Shown piece by piece: positions 6,749-16,272 of a DNA stretch of 64,000 bases. The notes under the pieces are model-generated. The model did not search any database. It had not been told where the DNA came from and saw nothing but the letters and a program-made list of their open reading frames with translations. How positions within the stretch are numbered: position 1 is the stretch's first letter; each line of letters starts with the position of its first letter. A program made the position numbers and the translations under genes. The DNA is from Lewinellaceae bacterium (GTDB lineage: Bacteria > Bacteroidota > Bacteroidia > Chitinophagales > Saprospiraceae): contig JACJYC010000004.1 of assembly GCA_020636325.1 (NCBI GenBank), positions 372,001 through 436,000 of the forward strand, written 5' to 3'.

Positions 6749-9415
6749 TCACCGCATCAGCACCACCGACCCTTTGAGGATCTCCCGCTTCCCGTCACTC
6801 AGCTCCAATTCCATCCAGAAGGTATACACGCCGGCATCCGCCGGGCGCCGGTTGACATAACCGTCCCACCCGCTGTATTCGCTGTAGGGGTCAAGGTCCT
6901 TGGCGGAATACAACAGGCCGCCCCAACGGTCGTAAACCTGATAGGTCCGGATGCTGCGCACCAGACCCGGGATCGGGTAGATCCGCAGAAAATCATTGTA
7001 CTGGTCGCCGTTGGGCGAAAAGGCATTGGGTACAAAAATGGGCAGCTCGCCGCTTTGGTCGATCCGGATGGTCCAGGTTTCCGAACAACCGAACTGATTG
7101 CCGATGCGCAAGGTATAGGCGTTTGCGAAAGGCGCCGCAATGACCGGAGCAATGCAATCCGTACAGCTCAGACCGTCGGCAGGGCTCCATTCCACCGTTG
7201 AGATCAGCGTTTCCGGGATATTCAGGTGAGCCGGCATTTGGAGGGTCTCTCCGTACCGCAGGCTCAGCTTGACCGGAACATCGACCATGCGCTCATAACG
7301 GACCGGCATCAGAAAATCCTGTATAAGCAGGCAGCCCTGTTGGTCCCGGATATGCAACGGGTAATTTTCACCCGGCTCGAATTGAGCTAAAATCTCAGCC
7401 CCGTGCCAGGGGCCGTCAGGAGACACGGCAAACTGGTAGGGTGGGGCCCCCCCCTTCGGCATCACCAGGAAATCACCGCCGGTTTCCAGCGCGGCACAAT
7501 CCACGCCGATACCCTGGATGGGGGCCGGATCCTCAAGCCTGAACTCCTTTTGAACCCGGCAGCCGTCGGCATCCCGGACAGCAAGCGTATAAAGGCCGGC
7601 TTCCAGATTTTGAACAGACAAGCCGCTGCCGATGTCAGGCGTCCAGGCGATTTCGAAAGGCGGATTGCCTTGTAACAGGGTCGCCTGAATGGCGCCGTCC
7701 GCCATGCCGTAGCAGGAAACCGGTTGGATAACCCCCTCCAGCCTCGGACCGAGCACCGTTACCCGGGCAGTGCCGGAAACAGTTCCCTGACAGGCGGCAT
7801 CGGAAACGGTCAGGAGGCTGTACACCCCTTCGGAAACGGCAGGCAGCAAGTATGGAGAGGCGGTCAACATCGGGCTGGAACCGCTGTATTGACCATCTAC
7901 GGCAAATTCGAGTTGCCAGGGCGGGCTGCCCGCGAGATCTACCCGCAGGTAGGCTGTATCGCCCGGGCATATGGCCGATTCACCGCTGAGGACGGCGCGC
8001 GGCGGCTGTGCATTGCTGACCGTCGTGGCGGCCTGTGCGGATTGATCGCATGCATCCGTCACCGTCAGCCCGTATTGGATGGAAGGATCGGCCGGAACGG
8101 AAACGGAAGCCCCTGTCGCTCCGGTCGACCAGACATAATGATACGGCGGAACACCGCCCGTTACAACTGGCGATAAGGTTGCCTGCTGGCCCGGACAGGC
8201 CCACCCCGAGGGAAGCTCTACCGTCAATAATTCTGGGTCCTTTAAGATCAATACGGCAGAATCCCGATAACAGGAACAGGGTATATCTAATTGTAAGACA
8301 AGTGATTCATCTCCCTCAGTTAAACCGTCATTGTAGGCATGTACCGGCAACTTGACCGACGGCTGGCCAGGTGGAATGGTGATCTTGCCCGACAGCGGTG
8401 CAAAATCCAGACCGGCCGTTGCCGTGCTGGAAGAACCGATCTTGTAGGCCACCGTAACCGGAAGGTCCAAAGGAGAAGTTGAAGACCTGTTGAACGTGAA
8501 AAAGCCGTCATTGCAACCTTCCGTGCTGGATGGGCCCGGGTTCAGGCTGACCACATCCCCGATATTGAAACTTTCAGCCTCCAGAAAAACGGCCGAATCG
8601 TAATCCGCATCCCCTACATCGCCCACCACCATCCGGAGATGATAGGTCTGGCATGGGGCCAGTTTCAACAAGGCGGTAAAGATCTTGGTGAACCCGTCGT
8701 ATTGGATCTTATCGTGGTAGGACACGTCCAGGGCCGGTAACCCGCACTTGTCGCGGTCCTTTTTTCGTTCGTTCCGGACGTAGTAACTTGAATTCACATA
8801 ATGGTTGACTGAGTTGATCGCCACAAAAGAAGAAGTGCCGGGGATCAAAGCCACGTTTTCTCCCTTGTTGGAGAACGTGCCGTTGATGCCGGGCCCGCTG
8901 ATGAAAAAGCCGAACACGTCGTTGTACTGGCTGCCAGCAAACTCGCAATATTCCTCAGAGGCAAAAACATAGCGGAAGGTCACAAAGGAATCCAGCGGCA
9001 CAAAATCAAACTCGATGCCGACGGCGTCGTGCACCGGGCCGGTGGCCAGCAGCTTCAGATCGGGATCTTCCCCGGAGGCGTTGAAGTTGCCGCTTTTATC
9101 GTCGGCGTTATTCGGCGGGTGGGCATGACTGATCGGACCGGTGGCCAGGATGATCCCGCTGTTGATTCCGATCGAGCTCTCGCCGTTTTCAAAGAATCCC
9201 AACCCATCCGAAGGGCCCAGGGCTTTGACGTTGTAGATATTGTCGCAGGCCCCTTTGGCAAAGATATCCCGGACAAGTTGATCAGGAGCGAATCCTCCTT
9301 CTGTATGAATACCCTCAGGGGGCAGTGCAGCGCGCGGCAATTCACCGATGGAACGAAATCCGATACCGGAATAAAACACCAACGGAAAAAGGAATATCCA
9401 TGGTACTTTTTTCAT
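6749..9415 (-). CDS. Choice-of-anchor L / SprB-repeat surface protein with T9SS type B (gliding-associated) C-terminus
   Basis: 888 residues from ATG 9415 (a TTG 30 bases upstream would spoil the signal peptide). Signal peptide about 1-20 (KVPWIFLFPLVFYSG). Next comes a choice-of-anchor L domain (INSGIILATGPISHA, YVFASEEYCEFAGSQYNDVF), then a Calx-beta-like segment, Ig/PKD-like domains and a SprB repeat (VSCYGMADGAIQATL). The last ~95 residues are a gliding-motility-associated C-terminal domain (FVPNAFSPNGDQYNDFLRI, VYDRWGGLLY). Such C-termini direct export through T9SS with a PorP/SprF partner. It probably acts as a cell-surface adhesin or matrix protein; the ligand is unknown. It is divergent from the 12-repeat gene at 9905. 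Confidence 0.85.
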   Translation of the reverse strand: MKKVPWIFLFPLVFYSGIGFRSIGELPRAALPPEGIHTEGGFAPDQLVRDIFAKGACDNIYNVKALGPSDGLGFFENGESSIGINSGIILATGPISHAHPPNNADDKSGNFNASGEDPDLKLLATGPVHDAVGIEFDFVPLDSFVTFRYVFASEEYCEFAGSQYNDVFGFFISGPGINGTFSNKGENVALIPGTSSFVAINSVNHYVNSSYYVRNERKKDRDKCGLPALDVSYHDKIQYDGFTKIFTALLKLAPCQTYHLRMVVGDVGDADYDSAVFLEAESFNIGDVVSLNPGPSSTEGCNDGFFTFNRSSTSPLDLPVTVAYKIGSSSTATAGLDFAPLSGKITIPPGQPSVKLPVHAYNDGLTEGDESLVLQLDIPCSCYRDSAVLILKDPELLTVELPSGWACPGQQATLSPVVTGGVPPYHYVWSTGATGASVSVPADPSIQYGLTVTDACDQSAQAATTVSNAQPPRAVLSGESAICPGDTAYLRVDLAGSPPWQLEFAVDGQYSGSSPMLTASPYLLPAVSEGVYSLLTVSDAACQGTVSGTARVTVLGPRLEGVIQPVSCYGMADGAIQATLLQGNPPFEIAWTPDIGSGLSVQNLEAGLYTLAVRDADGCRVQKEFRLEDPAPIQGIGVDCAALETGGDFLVMPKGGAPPYQFAVSPDGPWHGAEILAQFEPGENYPLHIRDQQGCLLIQDFLMPVRYERMVDVPVKLSLRYGETLQMPAHLNIPETLISTVEWSPADGLSCTDCIAPVIAAPFANAYTLRIGNQFGCSETWTIRIDQSGELPIFVPNAFSPNGDQYNDFLRIYPIPGLVRSIRTYQVYDRWGGLLYSAKDLDPYSEYSGWDGYVNRRPADAGVYTFWMELELSDGKREILKGSVVLMR

Positions 9416-9720
9416 CAATCTGGCTAGTAACAACAAGTAAATCAAAAATTACCAATACGTATTTAACCGGCTCCAACAGAAGGGGAATTGGTGCGATTTA
9501 ACCAGGTATTTGGAAAAGGTGGGTAGTTCAAACCTAATATCAGGTGCCAATTTAAGAGGATTCCGTCAAATTTTTAAAAAAATTTATATTAAATAATTTT
9601 CTATAAGAAAAAAGCGATAACTTAGCAGCGGCTATCTATACACCGCACAGAAACAAATTTACCGAAAACCTTGAGACCTGTACCTTTCGGAGTCATTTTG
9701 AAACCGGATCGTATATGCCG

Positions 9721-9751
9721 TTGGCGGTTTGGGGCGAAATCCCTATATTTG
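9721..9751 (+). promoter_or_regulatory. Promoter TTG-(20)-TATATTTG for the repeat protein
   Basis: -33 TTG at 9721-9723 and perfect -7 TATATTTG at 9744-9751, spaced 20 bases. The ATG is at 9905, giving a leader of about 145 bases. Confidence 0.6.
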
Positions 9752-9848
9752 TGGTATGAAATCCGGAAGAGACCGGCCACTTTTCTTCTACCCGACGTCC
9801 GGTTTCCAAACCTACTCAAGAGCTTACAGAAGTTATTTTTAAACAGTC

Positions 9849-9884
9849 CTTTAGCACACACCCTAAAGCTAGGGGAGTTTTTTT
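9849..9884 (+). promoter_or_regulatory. Terminator-like hairpin with competing stem in the leader
   Basis: CCCTA (9861-9865) pairs with TAGGG (9870-9874) over a 4-base loop and is followed by a T-run at 9878-9884, the form of a weak intrinsic terminator. An alternative stem CTTTAG (9849-9854) with CTAAAG (9863-9868) uses the same bases and would prevent it. It sits between promoter and ATG, so an attenuator is possible; the stems are short. Confidence 0.35.
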
Positions 9885-9904
9885 CATAAAAGTCCCATTT
9901 CTCT

Positions 9905-12900
9905 ATGAAATCCAGGTTTTTACGTGCCCTTTTGCTTATTTGTTGCAGCACATCATCCTTGTGGTTGACCGCACAACCATCCACCTTGTGTATCGAATCC
10001 GTCATTAGTGTCGCCAACGGCAACACCACCCTCAATTGTGAGGCGGGCGGAACTTTGGGTGTCATCAAATTCACCACCACGCGCGTGCCGACACCCCACG
10101 TGTACATTGTCACGGACACCGAGGGGAATATCCTCAAGGTGAGCCTCAACAACACCATCTCCTTCGACGGATTGAATGAAGGCATGATGCGGGTTTATGC
10201 CGTTTCATTCCTCGGGCAGGTCCTCGCCGTTCCGGGCGGTAATATTTTTACCGACCAGTTGGGCTCGATCTGCTATCACCTTTCCGCCAATTACATCGAG
10301 ATCACTAACGTGTTGCCGGATGCAGGCCTCATTTCGCTCGCTCCGGACGGCGGGGATGACATCAAACTCTGCCTGGAAAGTTCCTCACCGGGCCCGGTTG
10401 CCTTCCAGACTACCGGCGTTACAGGTAATTATGCTTACCTGATCACCGATGCTGACGGCAATATCCTGGCGGTTACACCCAACCCCTCCTTCGATTTTAC
10501 CGGCTACGACATCGGCCAGTATCAGGTCTACGGCCTGGCCTATTTCGGCAACCTGGCAGCGGCAGCCGGCCTGAATGTCTTTACCGACGACCTCTCCGAC
10601 GGCTGTTTCGGCATCACCCCGGGCCCCATCAACGTTGAGGTGCTGTATCCGGATGGCGGGCAGCTGAAGTTCCTGAACACCCAGGATGAAACCATAGTGG
10701 TCTGCGACAGTCCCAACGACACCGCATCCACTATGATCAATTATACGGCCGTCAACCCGATTCCGGTCAGTTTTGCTTATTTCCTGACCGACCCGGCAGG
10801 GACCATCCTGGCCATACTCGACGGATCACCGCTCGACGCCGATTCAGCACTGCCCTACGGTGAATCCCGGATCTGGGGTTTGTCCTATATGGGTGACCTG
10901 CTCCTGACCGTCGGCGGCAATATCACGGATTTTCCGGCCAGCTCGGATTGTTACGACTTCAGCGACAACGTCCTGTCCGTGATCCGAACCCTCGTTGACG
11001 GCGGCGCCGTCCAGTTTGAAGGCGGCGGAAGCAGCGCCCTGGTTTGCGGTGGCGACAACGCTCCCGACCTGCTTGCGTTTACCCACCAGACCACCGCTGC
11101 GGCAGCCGGCTACGGTTACGTGATCACCAATCAGCAAAATGAGATCCTGGTGGTGCTGCCGACCGGCAACTCCCTCGATTTTAACCTGGCTCAACCCGGC
11201 ATATGCCGCGTTTGGGGGCTTTCCTATACCGGCAGCGTCCTGGCCGAACCGGGCGACAACGCCTTCGATACGGCCCTGACAGACGGTTGCTACGAGCTTT
11301 CTTTCAATTTCCTCGAAGTCACAAAAGAATCTGTTGACGGCGGTACCGTGTCGGCCGCTGACGGCGCAAAGGTATTGTATACCTGCCCGGGCGACGGCGC
11401 CCCCGACGTGGTTGAATTCGCCAATACCGGCGCTACAACCGGCGCTTACCTGTATGTCATTACAGATCAGAACAATATCATCCTGACGTCGACAACCGAA
11501 AGCCAGTTCGACTTTGACGCCCTGGGCACAGGGGTGAGCCGCGTATGGGGGCTGGCCTACACCGGCGTTTTCTTCGGTACGGTGGGCCAAAACCTGACAA
11601 CTGCCGTGTTGAGCAACGGCTGCTACGACCTTTCGGACGACTTCCTTACCGTTGTCAGGCAAAAACCCGACGGCGGCACGGTATCGATACCTTCAGGTGA
11701 GGAAACCGTCTATACCTGCCCCGGCGACGATATGCCCGATATCCTCACTTTTGACAGCCTGACCGCTTATCCCGGAGCATATGTCTACCTGATCACCGAT
11801 TCGCAGAACAATATCGTCACCTCAACGGACAGCGATTCCTTTGATTTCAACGATGCGGGGCAGGGGATCAGCCGTATCTGGGGCCTCGCTTATACCGGCA
11901 ACCTGACTTTGCAGGCCGGCCAGAACGCTGCCGACATTGCACTGAGCGACGACTGTTACGACCTTTCCGACAATTTCATCACCGTAGTCCGCCTCCAGCC
12001 TGACGGCGGACTGGTTGCCCTGGAAGATGGAGCGACAACCGCTTACATATGCCCCGGCGACGGATTGGAAGACATCATTTCCTTTGTGAATGCAACCACT
12101 TATCCCGGCGCATACGGCTACCTGGTCACCGATGAGACCAATGTCGTTGTCGGCGTCGCCGACGGCGGGTCTTTCGATTTTGAATCGATCCCTGTCGGCT
12201 CTTATCGCGTTTGGGGTATTGCGTACACTGGGAATTTAACGGCCGCCAACGGCCAGGATGCTTCAACGGATGCCCTGAGCGACGACTGCTTCGACCTTTC
12301 CGATAATTTCATTTCCGTGATACGCGTAACGCCGGACGGCGGATCGATCAGCTCCCCCGAAGGAGATACCCTCTCCCTTTGTGTCGGCGATCATCTGGCG
12401 GATGTGGTTCACTTTGTGGTGACAGGGGCTTCCAACTCGCCGTACGCCTATCTGGTGACCGACGAGAACGGCTTCCTGATCAGCCCGCTGCTCCAGGACA
12501 GTTTCAACTTTGACAATGCGATCGGCGGCAGCTACAGGGTATACGGCCTGGCCTATACCGGCGCCCTGTCCTTCATTCCCGGCGACCCCGTTGAAGAGGT
12601 CGTGGCAGCCAATCCGGAATGCCTGGATCTGTCGGACAACTACCTCGTGGTCAACCTGATCCGGGTAGACGGAAGCCTCATCTTTACGCAGACCGGAGAA
12701 AAGGAAGTGGTCTACGTCTGCGCACCCGACGGAAATGAGGACCTGATCTCCTTCTTCAGCGGAACCGTAGCCACGGATGCCGATTACCAATTCGTCATCA
12801 CCAGCGAAACCAATACGATCCTGGGCTTTATCAACGGCAACCAGCAGAATTTTGAAAATACCGGCCTGAAGCGCCTCCGGGTTTGGGGGATGTCCTATAC

Positions 12901-14344
12901 CGGCGGCTTCCTGGCGGGGATCGGCGACAATATCACCACGACGGCCTTGTCCACCGGTTGCTATGTATTGTCCAATAACTACATAACCATTGTTCGCGAT
13001 ATCCCGGAAGGCGGCAGCATCACAACGGTTGACGGAGATACCTCCCTGTTGCTTTGCATCGGCGCTACCGATGGGAAATTGCCGATGGTAACCTCCAGCG
13101 CCTCCCAATCGGGGTACGTTTATCTGGTCATGGACACCAGCAACGTGATCCTGGACATTATCGGCAGCGACATCATCGATTTCAATGTTTATGATCCGGG
13201 TACCTACAGGATCCGCGGATTGTCCTATACCGGAGAACTGGAAGTTGAAGCGGGCATGATGCTCGATGAATCCAGCGTACTGGCCACCAGTTGCTACGAT
13301 CTTTCGGATAATGTGGTGGAGGTCGTGCGCTCATTCCCGGTTGAAGGCGGCGCACTCAGCACTCAAAGCGGTAAAACAACCTTCTACTTCTGCCCGGATT
13401 CCGGGCTGGATCAGGTGATCGTGCTGTCCAATGACAGCCAGGTGGAAGACGACCAGTATACCTATGTGATCACGAATGCCGCCAACCAGATCATTATCCC
13501 TGAAATTATCGGCAATATTATCGACTTTGAGCCGGCAGCTGACGGGATCTACCGCGTCTACGGCGTTTCCTACAACGGGGAATTCGTAGCCGGCTTCGGC
13601 GACAATGTACTGACCGATCCGATTTCGGACAATTGCTACGATCCATCCTCCAATTTTATCGAGATCATCAAATTCTCACCCAATATTGACACGGTTAAGA
13701 CCAGCCTCGATGAAACGGAAGTTGCCGTTATCGTCGGCGACGGTGAGCCGGATGTCATTGATTTCGTCGCTTCCGGCGCAACGCCCACGCCTGCGGTTTT
13801 TGTCGCCACCGACGAAGACAACAAGGTGATGGAAGTACTGACCGGCAGCTCCATGGATTTTGAAGGCGCCGATCCGGGCATTTGCCGGATCTGGGGCGTT
13901 TCCTATACCGGCAACCTGACCATCCAGCCTGGTGACGACGTGACGTTCGTAGCGCTTTCCACCGAATGTTTTGACCTGTCTGAGAACTACGTTTCCGTAT
14001 TCAAACTGGAGGCCCGTCCTTCCGGCGAGCTGCTGGACAAGCCTGAGCAGGTAAGCAATGACCTGAAATCGGCCCGTCCTTTCGCGGAAGAATTGGAAAT
14101 TGCGCCCAACCCGGCCGGACAGACGGCTAATATTGCCTGGGAATGGCCTGCGCAGAGCGGAAGCGGTAAATTGCAGGTGATTGACCTTTCTGGAAAAGTC
14201 TTGTCCACTTGGACGGTTGATATGACCAAAGGCAGGAACGTCTTTTCAGTTGATGTATCCGGAATGCGGTCCGGGTCTTACATACTCAGGCTGGAAACAG
14301 CGGAAGGAATATTCCTGAACAGGATGATTGTGGCGAGATTGTAA
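9905..14344 (+). CDS. Giant secreted protein of twelve ~112-residue repeats with T9SS type A sorting domain
   Basis: 1479 residues; no named domain family recognised. Signal peptide about 1-24 (ends LTAQ). Residues about 25-1368 are twelve tandem repeats averaging 112 residues. Consensus: hydrophobic-C-P-G-D-G, then Y-x-Y-x-I-T-D-x-x-N-x-I, F-D-F, R-V-W-G-L-x-Y-T-G, and D-x-C-Y-D-L-S-D-N-F with P-D-G-G linkers. Eleven repeats have both the CPGDG-type and the CYDLSDN-type cysteine; the twelfth has IVGDG and lacks the first. One disulfide per repeat is plausible. Residues about 1395-1479 are a type A sorting domain (EIAPNPAGQTANIAW to MIVARL). Likely an elongated beta-rich surface or matrix protein. 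Confidence 0.85.
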   Translation: MKSRFLRALLLICCSTSSLWLTAQPSTLCIESVISVANGNTTLNCEAGGTLGVIKFTTTRVPTPHVYIVTDTEGNILKVSLNNTISFDGLNEGMMRVYAVSFLGQVLAVPGGNIFTDQLGSICYHLSANYIEITNVLPDAGLISLAPDGGDDIKLCLESSSPGPVAFQTTGVTGNYAYLITDADGNILAVTPNPSFDFTGYDIGQYQVYGLAYFGNLAAAAGLNVFTDDLSDGCFGITPGPINVEVLYPDGGQLKFLNTQDETIVVCDSPNDTASTMINYTAVNPIPVSFAYFLTDPAGTILAILDGSPLDADSALPYGESRIWGLSYMGDLLLTVGGNITDFPASSDCYDFSDNVLSVIRTLVDGGAVQFEGGGSSALVCGGDNAPDLLAFTHQTTAAAAGYGYVITNQQNEILVVLPTGNSLDFNLAQPGICRVWGLSYTGSVLAEPGDNAFDTALTDGCYELSFNFLEVTKESVDGGTVSAADGAKVLYTCPGDGAPDVVEFANTGATTGAYLYVITDQNNIILTSTTESQFDFDALGTGVSRVWGLAYTGVFFGTVGQNLTTAVLSNGCYDLSDDFLTVVRQKPDGGTVSIPSGEETVYTCPGDDMPDILTFDSLTAYPGAYVYLITDSQNNIVTSTDSDSFDFNDAGQGISRIWGLAYTGNLTLQAGQNAADIALSDDCYDLSDNFITVVRLQPDGGLVALEDGATTAYICPGDGLEDIISFVNATTYPGAYGYLVTDETNVVVGVADGGSFDFESIPVGSYRVWGIAYTGNLTAANGQDASTDALSDDCFDLSDNFISVIRVTPDGGSISSPEGDTLSLCVGDHLADVVHFVVTGASNSPYAYLVTDENGFLISPLLQDSFNFDNAIGGSYRVYGLAYTGALSFIPGDPVEEVVAANPECLDLSDNYLVVNLIRVDGSLIFTQTGEKEVVYVCAPDGNEDLISFFSGTVATDADYQFVITSETNTILGFINGNQQNFENTGLKRLRVWGMSYTGGFLAGIGDNITTTALSTGCYVLSNNYITIVRDIPEGGSITTVDGDTSLLLCIGATDGKLPMVTSSASQSGYVYLVMDTSNVILDIIGSDIIDFNVYDPGTYRIRGLSYTGELEVEAGMMLDESSVLATSCYDLSDNVVEVVRSFPVEGGALSTQSGKTTFYFCPDSGLDQVIVLSNDSQVEDDQYTYVITNAANQIIIPEIIGNIIDFEPAADGIYRVYGVSYNGEFVAGFGDNVLTDPISDNCYDPSSNFIEIIKFSPNIDTVKTSLDETEVAVIVGDGEPDVIDFVASGATPTPAVFVATDEDNKVMEVLTGSSMDFEGADPGICRIWGVSYTGNLTIQPGDDVTFVALSTECFDLSENYVSVFKLEARPSGELLDKPEQVSNDLKSARPFAEELEIAPNPAGQTANIAWEWPAQSGSGKLQVIDLSGKVLSTWTVDMTKGRNVFSVDVSGMRSGSYILRLETAEGIFLNRMIVARL
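9977..14008 (+). repeat. Twelve coding tandem repeats (~336 bp each)
   Basis: Protein-level repeats within the 1479-residue protein. The second starts near base 10328. The central repeats (about 5-7) are most alike and the outer ones more diverged, as expected of unequal exchange acting mainly in the middle. Confidence 0.8.
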
Positions 14345-14359
14345 CTGGCTTTGTTGAGC

Positions 14360-14397
14360 CGGCAGTTGGCGGATTTTTCAATGACCGCCAACTGCCG
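14360..14397. terminator. Bidirectional hairpin terminator candidate
   Basis: Perfect 13-bp arms CGGCAGTTGGCGG (14360-14372) and CCGCCAACTGCCG (14385-14397) around ATTTTTCAATGA, between convergent genes ending at 14344 (+) and 14437 (-). No U-tract follows the stem, so factor-independent termination is uncertain. Confidence 0.55.
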
Positions 14398-14436
14398 CTG
14401 CTCATGCGAAGGCAAAATTCTTATGATTCGCTTCGC

Positions 14437-14934
14437 TTAGTTTAGCACGTATCGAACGCCCAGCGTTCCGTAACCGCCGCCGAAACCGTTCCCGTAGCCG
14501 TTAACAAAGAAGGTGGGTATCCAGTCGGCCGTAATGCTTACCGGTGCGTTGGCGAATTTGTAATCCAGACCAAGGTACCCCTGCAACCCTATGGATGTGC
14601 TGGAATAGGTTTCCGTGAAATACCCTGATTTGAAATTCCAGAAAAAGGCCGAAGCGCCTAATCCCCAATACCATTGGAGGCCCTCTACGCCGTTGATCGG
14701 TGCATGCTTCTGGTACGCACCGCTGACCGAAAACCATCCGTATCCGGACCAGTTCCGAAATCCGACATATACCTCAACTGCCGAAGACTCGTTGAAAAAA
14801 GTCTTGTAAGATGCGGCAAGCGGGTACCCGAGGCGGGCGCCGATAGCGGATTTGTAAACCTGGGCCTGAGCCGGGACAGCCATGGCCAATACGGCGATCA
14901 ACACGATGACAGGTAAAAAAAGCTTCTTCATCAT
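14437..14934 (-). CDS. Small outer-membrane beta-barrel-like protein
   Basis: 165 residues with a clear signal peptide (KKLFLPVIVLIAVLAMAVPA, cleavage after AQAQ). The mature part alternates aromatic/glycine beta strands (AIGARLGYPLAASYKTFF, AVEVYVGFRNWSGYGWFSV, GLQGYLGLDYKFANAPVSI) and ends GTLGVRYVLN with a short hydrophobic C-terminal strand, as in 8-stranded outer-membrane barrels. Specific function unknown. Last of four co-directional genes (16926 to 14437). Confidence 0.7.
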   Translation of the reverse strand: MMKKLFLPVIVLIAVLAMAVPAQAQVYKSAIGARLGYPLAASYKTFFNESSAVEVYVGFRNWSGYGWFSVSGAYQKHAPINGVEGLQWYWGLGASAFFWNFKSGYFTETYSSTSIGLQGYLGLDYKFANAPVSITADWIPTFFVNGYGNGFGGGYGTLGVRYVLN

Positions 14935-14966
14935 ATGTGGTTTTAAGAAGTGAATTGGGTTAACAG

Positions 14967-15404
14967 TCAGTTTTTTTCATCCAGTTCTTTCATCAGTTTC
15001 TCCGTCTCATCCATCATTTTAGACCATTCTTTCTTCAGGTCCTCTTTTTCTTTATCTGTCATTTTGTTGATGGAGTCTTCATCATTTACCTTTTCCTCCA
15101 GCTTTTTGCGCGTACGTTCCAGCTCAATGAGCTTGTCGACGGCCCCGCTGTCCTTGATATCTTCAGCGCGTTTCTTCATGGATTGGAACAAACCGCCGAT
15201 TTTGTCCAGTGCATCGTCGTATTTGCCGTTATCGAACTTGTCCTTTTCACTTTTCAGGATACCGATACCGGCTTTGCCCAATTCGCCCACTTTATGAAAG
15301 ATCTCCTTGGATTGGGCTTTTTCCTCGGTATTGCCGAAGAAATAGTTGTAAACCAGGATGCCGACCAATAAAAGAAGGCCGATTTTGATGATTCCTCTGA
15401 TCAT
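14967..15404 (-). CDS. Small single-pass membrane protein with charged coiled-coil tail
   Basis: 145 residues, not a recognised family. One hydrophobic helix at about 4-24 (IIKIGLLLLVGILVYNYFFG) is followed by a very lysine/glutamate-rich helical region (LIELERTRKKLEEKVNDEDS, DLKKEWSKMMDETEKLMKEL) that should form a coiled coil. It sits 32 bases upstream of the barrel gene and 57 downstream of a secreted-protein gene, so envelope function is likely. The start is ATG. Confidence 0.6.
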   Translation of the reverse strand: MIRGIIKIGLLLLVGILVYNYFFGNTEEKAQSKEIFHKVGELGKAGIGILKSEKDKFDNGKYDDALDKIGGLFQSMKKRAEDIKDSGAVDKLIELERTRKKLEEKVNDEDSINKMTDKEKEDLKKEWSKMMDETEKLMKELDEKN

Positions 15405-15461
15405 AGCGAAGGTTTATTTTTATACAAAGCTAGCGATACCGGGGATATTTGACAAAGGTTT

Positions 15462-16205
15462 TTATTCCAGGTGGCTCAAAACGGCGATCAACCCGTCTTC
15501 TGATTCGACGCTTTGACTATTTTCTTTCAGCCATTTCTCAGCTTTCCCGGCATCCTCCCGCTTCAGCGCGGATAGCACCTTTTTGGCGCGGAGCCGGATG
15601 ACCTGGTAAGCTTCCGGTTGGCCGAGAAAGTACTTCGTTTGGGGCTTGAATTCGTCGTATCGCCGGTCGGGGCTGTAGGCGCCCTGGTAATTGGCCTTTT
15701 CCAGGTAAACATCCGTCCGTTTTAGCAAGGTATAGCGGCTGCTCCGGAAAAGAACCTGGTAAAGTTTGTAGTCATCGCCGGGTTCGTTCACTGTTCCGGC
15801 GGGCAAGGAGATAAAATGCAGGGTGTCGGCCTGATCGAAAAGTTGAATGCTGGATACCCTGGAGGCGGCGAGGTTGCCGGACAAGCCGTTGGGCAGCAGC
15901 AATTCTATTTTATGTTGAGAGAGGTCGAGATTCATCTGCGCATCGATCGGTTCTGCCCCGGGTTCATTGATCACCAAAGTCCCTTTGAGGTAATCCTGTT
16001 TTAAAAAAGGGGTGCCTTTCACGCCCTGATACCGATGGTCAAACCCCCTGGCCCCGGGGCTGAATCCGTTCAGCTCCATCAATTGCCGGAGATTCATTTC
16101 GTTTTCCGCAGCGTTCTTGCCCAGTTGAGCAAACGCCGGCGAAGTGAACAAAAAGATAATGCACAAGGATAAATACCGCACAGTACTGAATCGTTTTTGG
16201 GTCAT
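15462..16205 (-). CDS. Secreted protein of unknown function, paralogue of its upstream neighbour
   Basis: 247 residues. N-terminal signal peptide (LSLCIIFLFTSPAFAQ, about 10-27). The mature part has a beta-rich core (KGTPFLKQDYLKGTLVINE, AQMNLDLSQHKIELLLPNG) and a helical, charged C-terminus. The block G-[ST]-P-[FL]-L ... D ... EP ... hydrophobic-N-x-D-L aligns with the gene at 16273, so the two look like tandem duplicates. No catalytic motif recognised. Confidence 0.65.
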   Translation of the reverse strand: MTQKRFSTVRYLSLCIIFLFTSPAFAQLGKNAAENEMNLRQLMELNGFSPGARGFDHRYQGVKGTPFLKQDYLKGTLVINEPGAEPIDAQMNLDLSQHKIELLLPNGLSGNLAASRVSSIQLFDQADTLHFISLPAGTVNEPGDDYKLYQVLFRSSRYTLLKRTDVYLEKANYQGAYSPDRRYDEFKPQTKYFLGQPEAYQVIRLRAKKVLSALKREDAGKAEKWLKENSQSVESEDGLIAVLSHLE

Positions 16206-16272
16206 TGAGTACGCTTGCCGCCGGCAGTCGCTTGGGGCCGGGGCTGATCTTTTGCGCTGACGCAGGCTTGAC

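Larger units (their letters stand above)
9416..9904. other. 489-base AT-rich intergenic region between divergent surface-protein genes
   Basis: No convincing coding frame. The left half is strongly A/T-rich (poly-A/T runs near 9570-9612). The right half holds a plus-strand promoter (9721-9751) and a terminator-like leader structure (9849-9884). No clear TAnnTTTG was found for the minus-strand gene. Confidence 0.6.

Noticed and set aside
6485..7201. 238-codon plus-strand frame running through tRNA-Ser and the 37-bp repeats
   Set aside because: It starts inside the tRNA and ends inside the minus-strand surface protein; the apparent protein repeat is only the translated DNA repeat.
10844..13108. 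Open frames of 272 and 281 codons opposite the 12-repeat gene
   Set aside because: Antisense shadows of a repetitive coding sequence; repeated frames reproduce repeated antisense frames.
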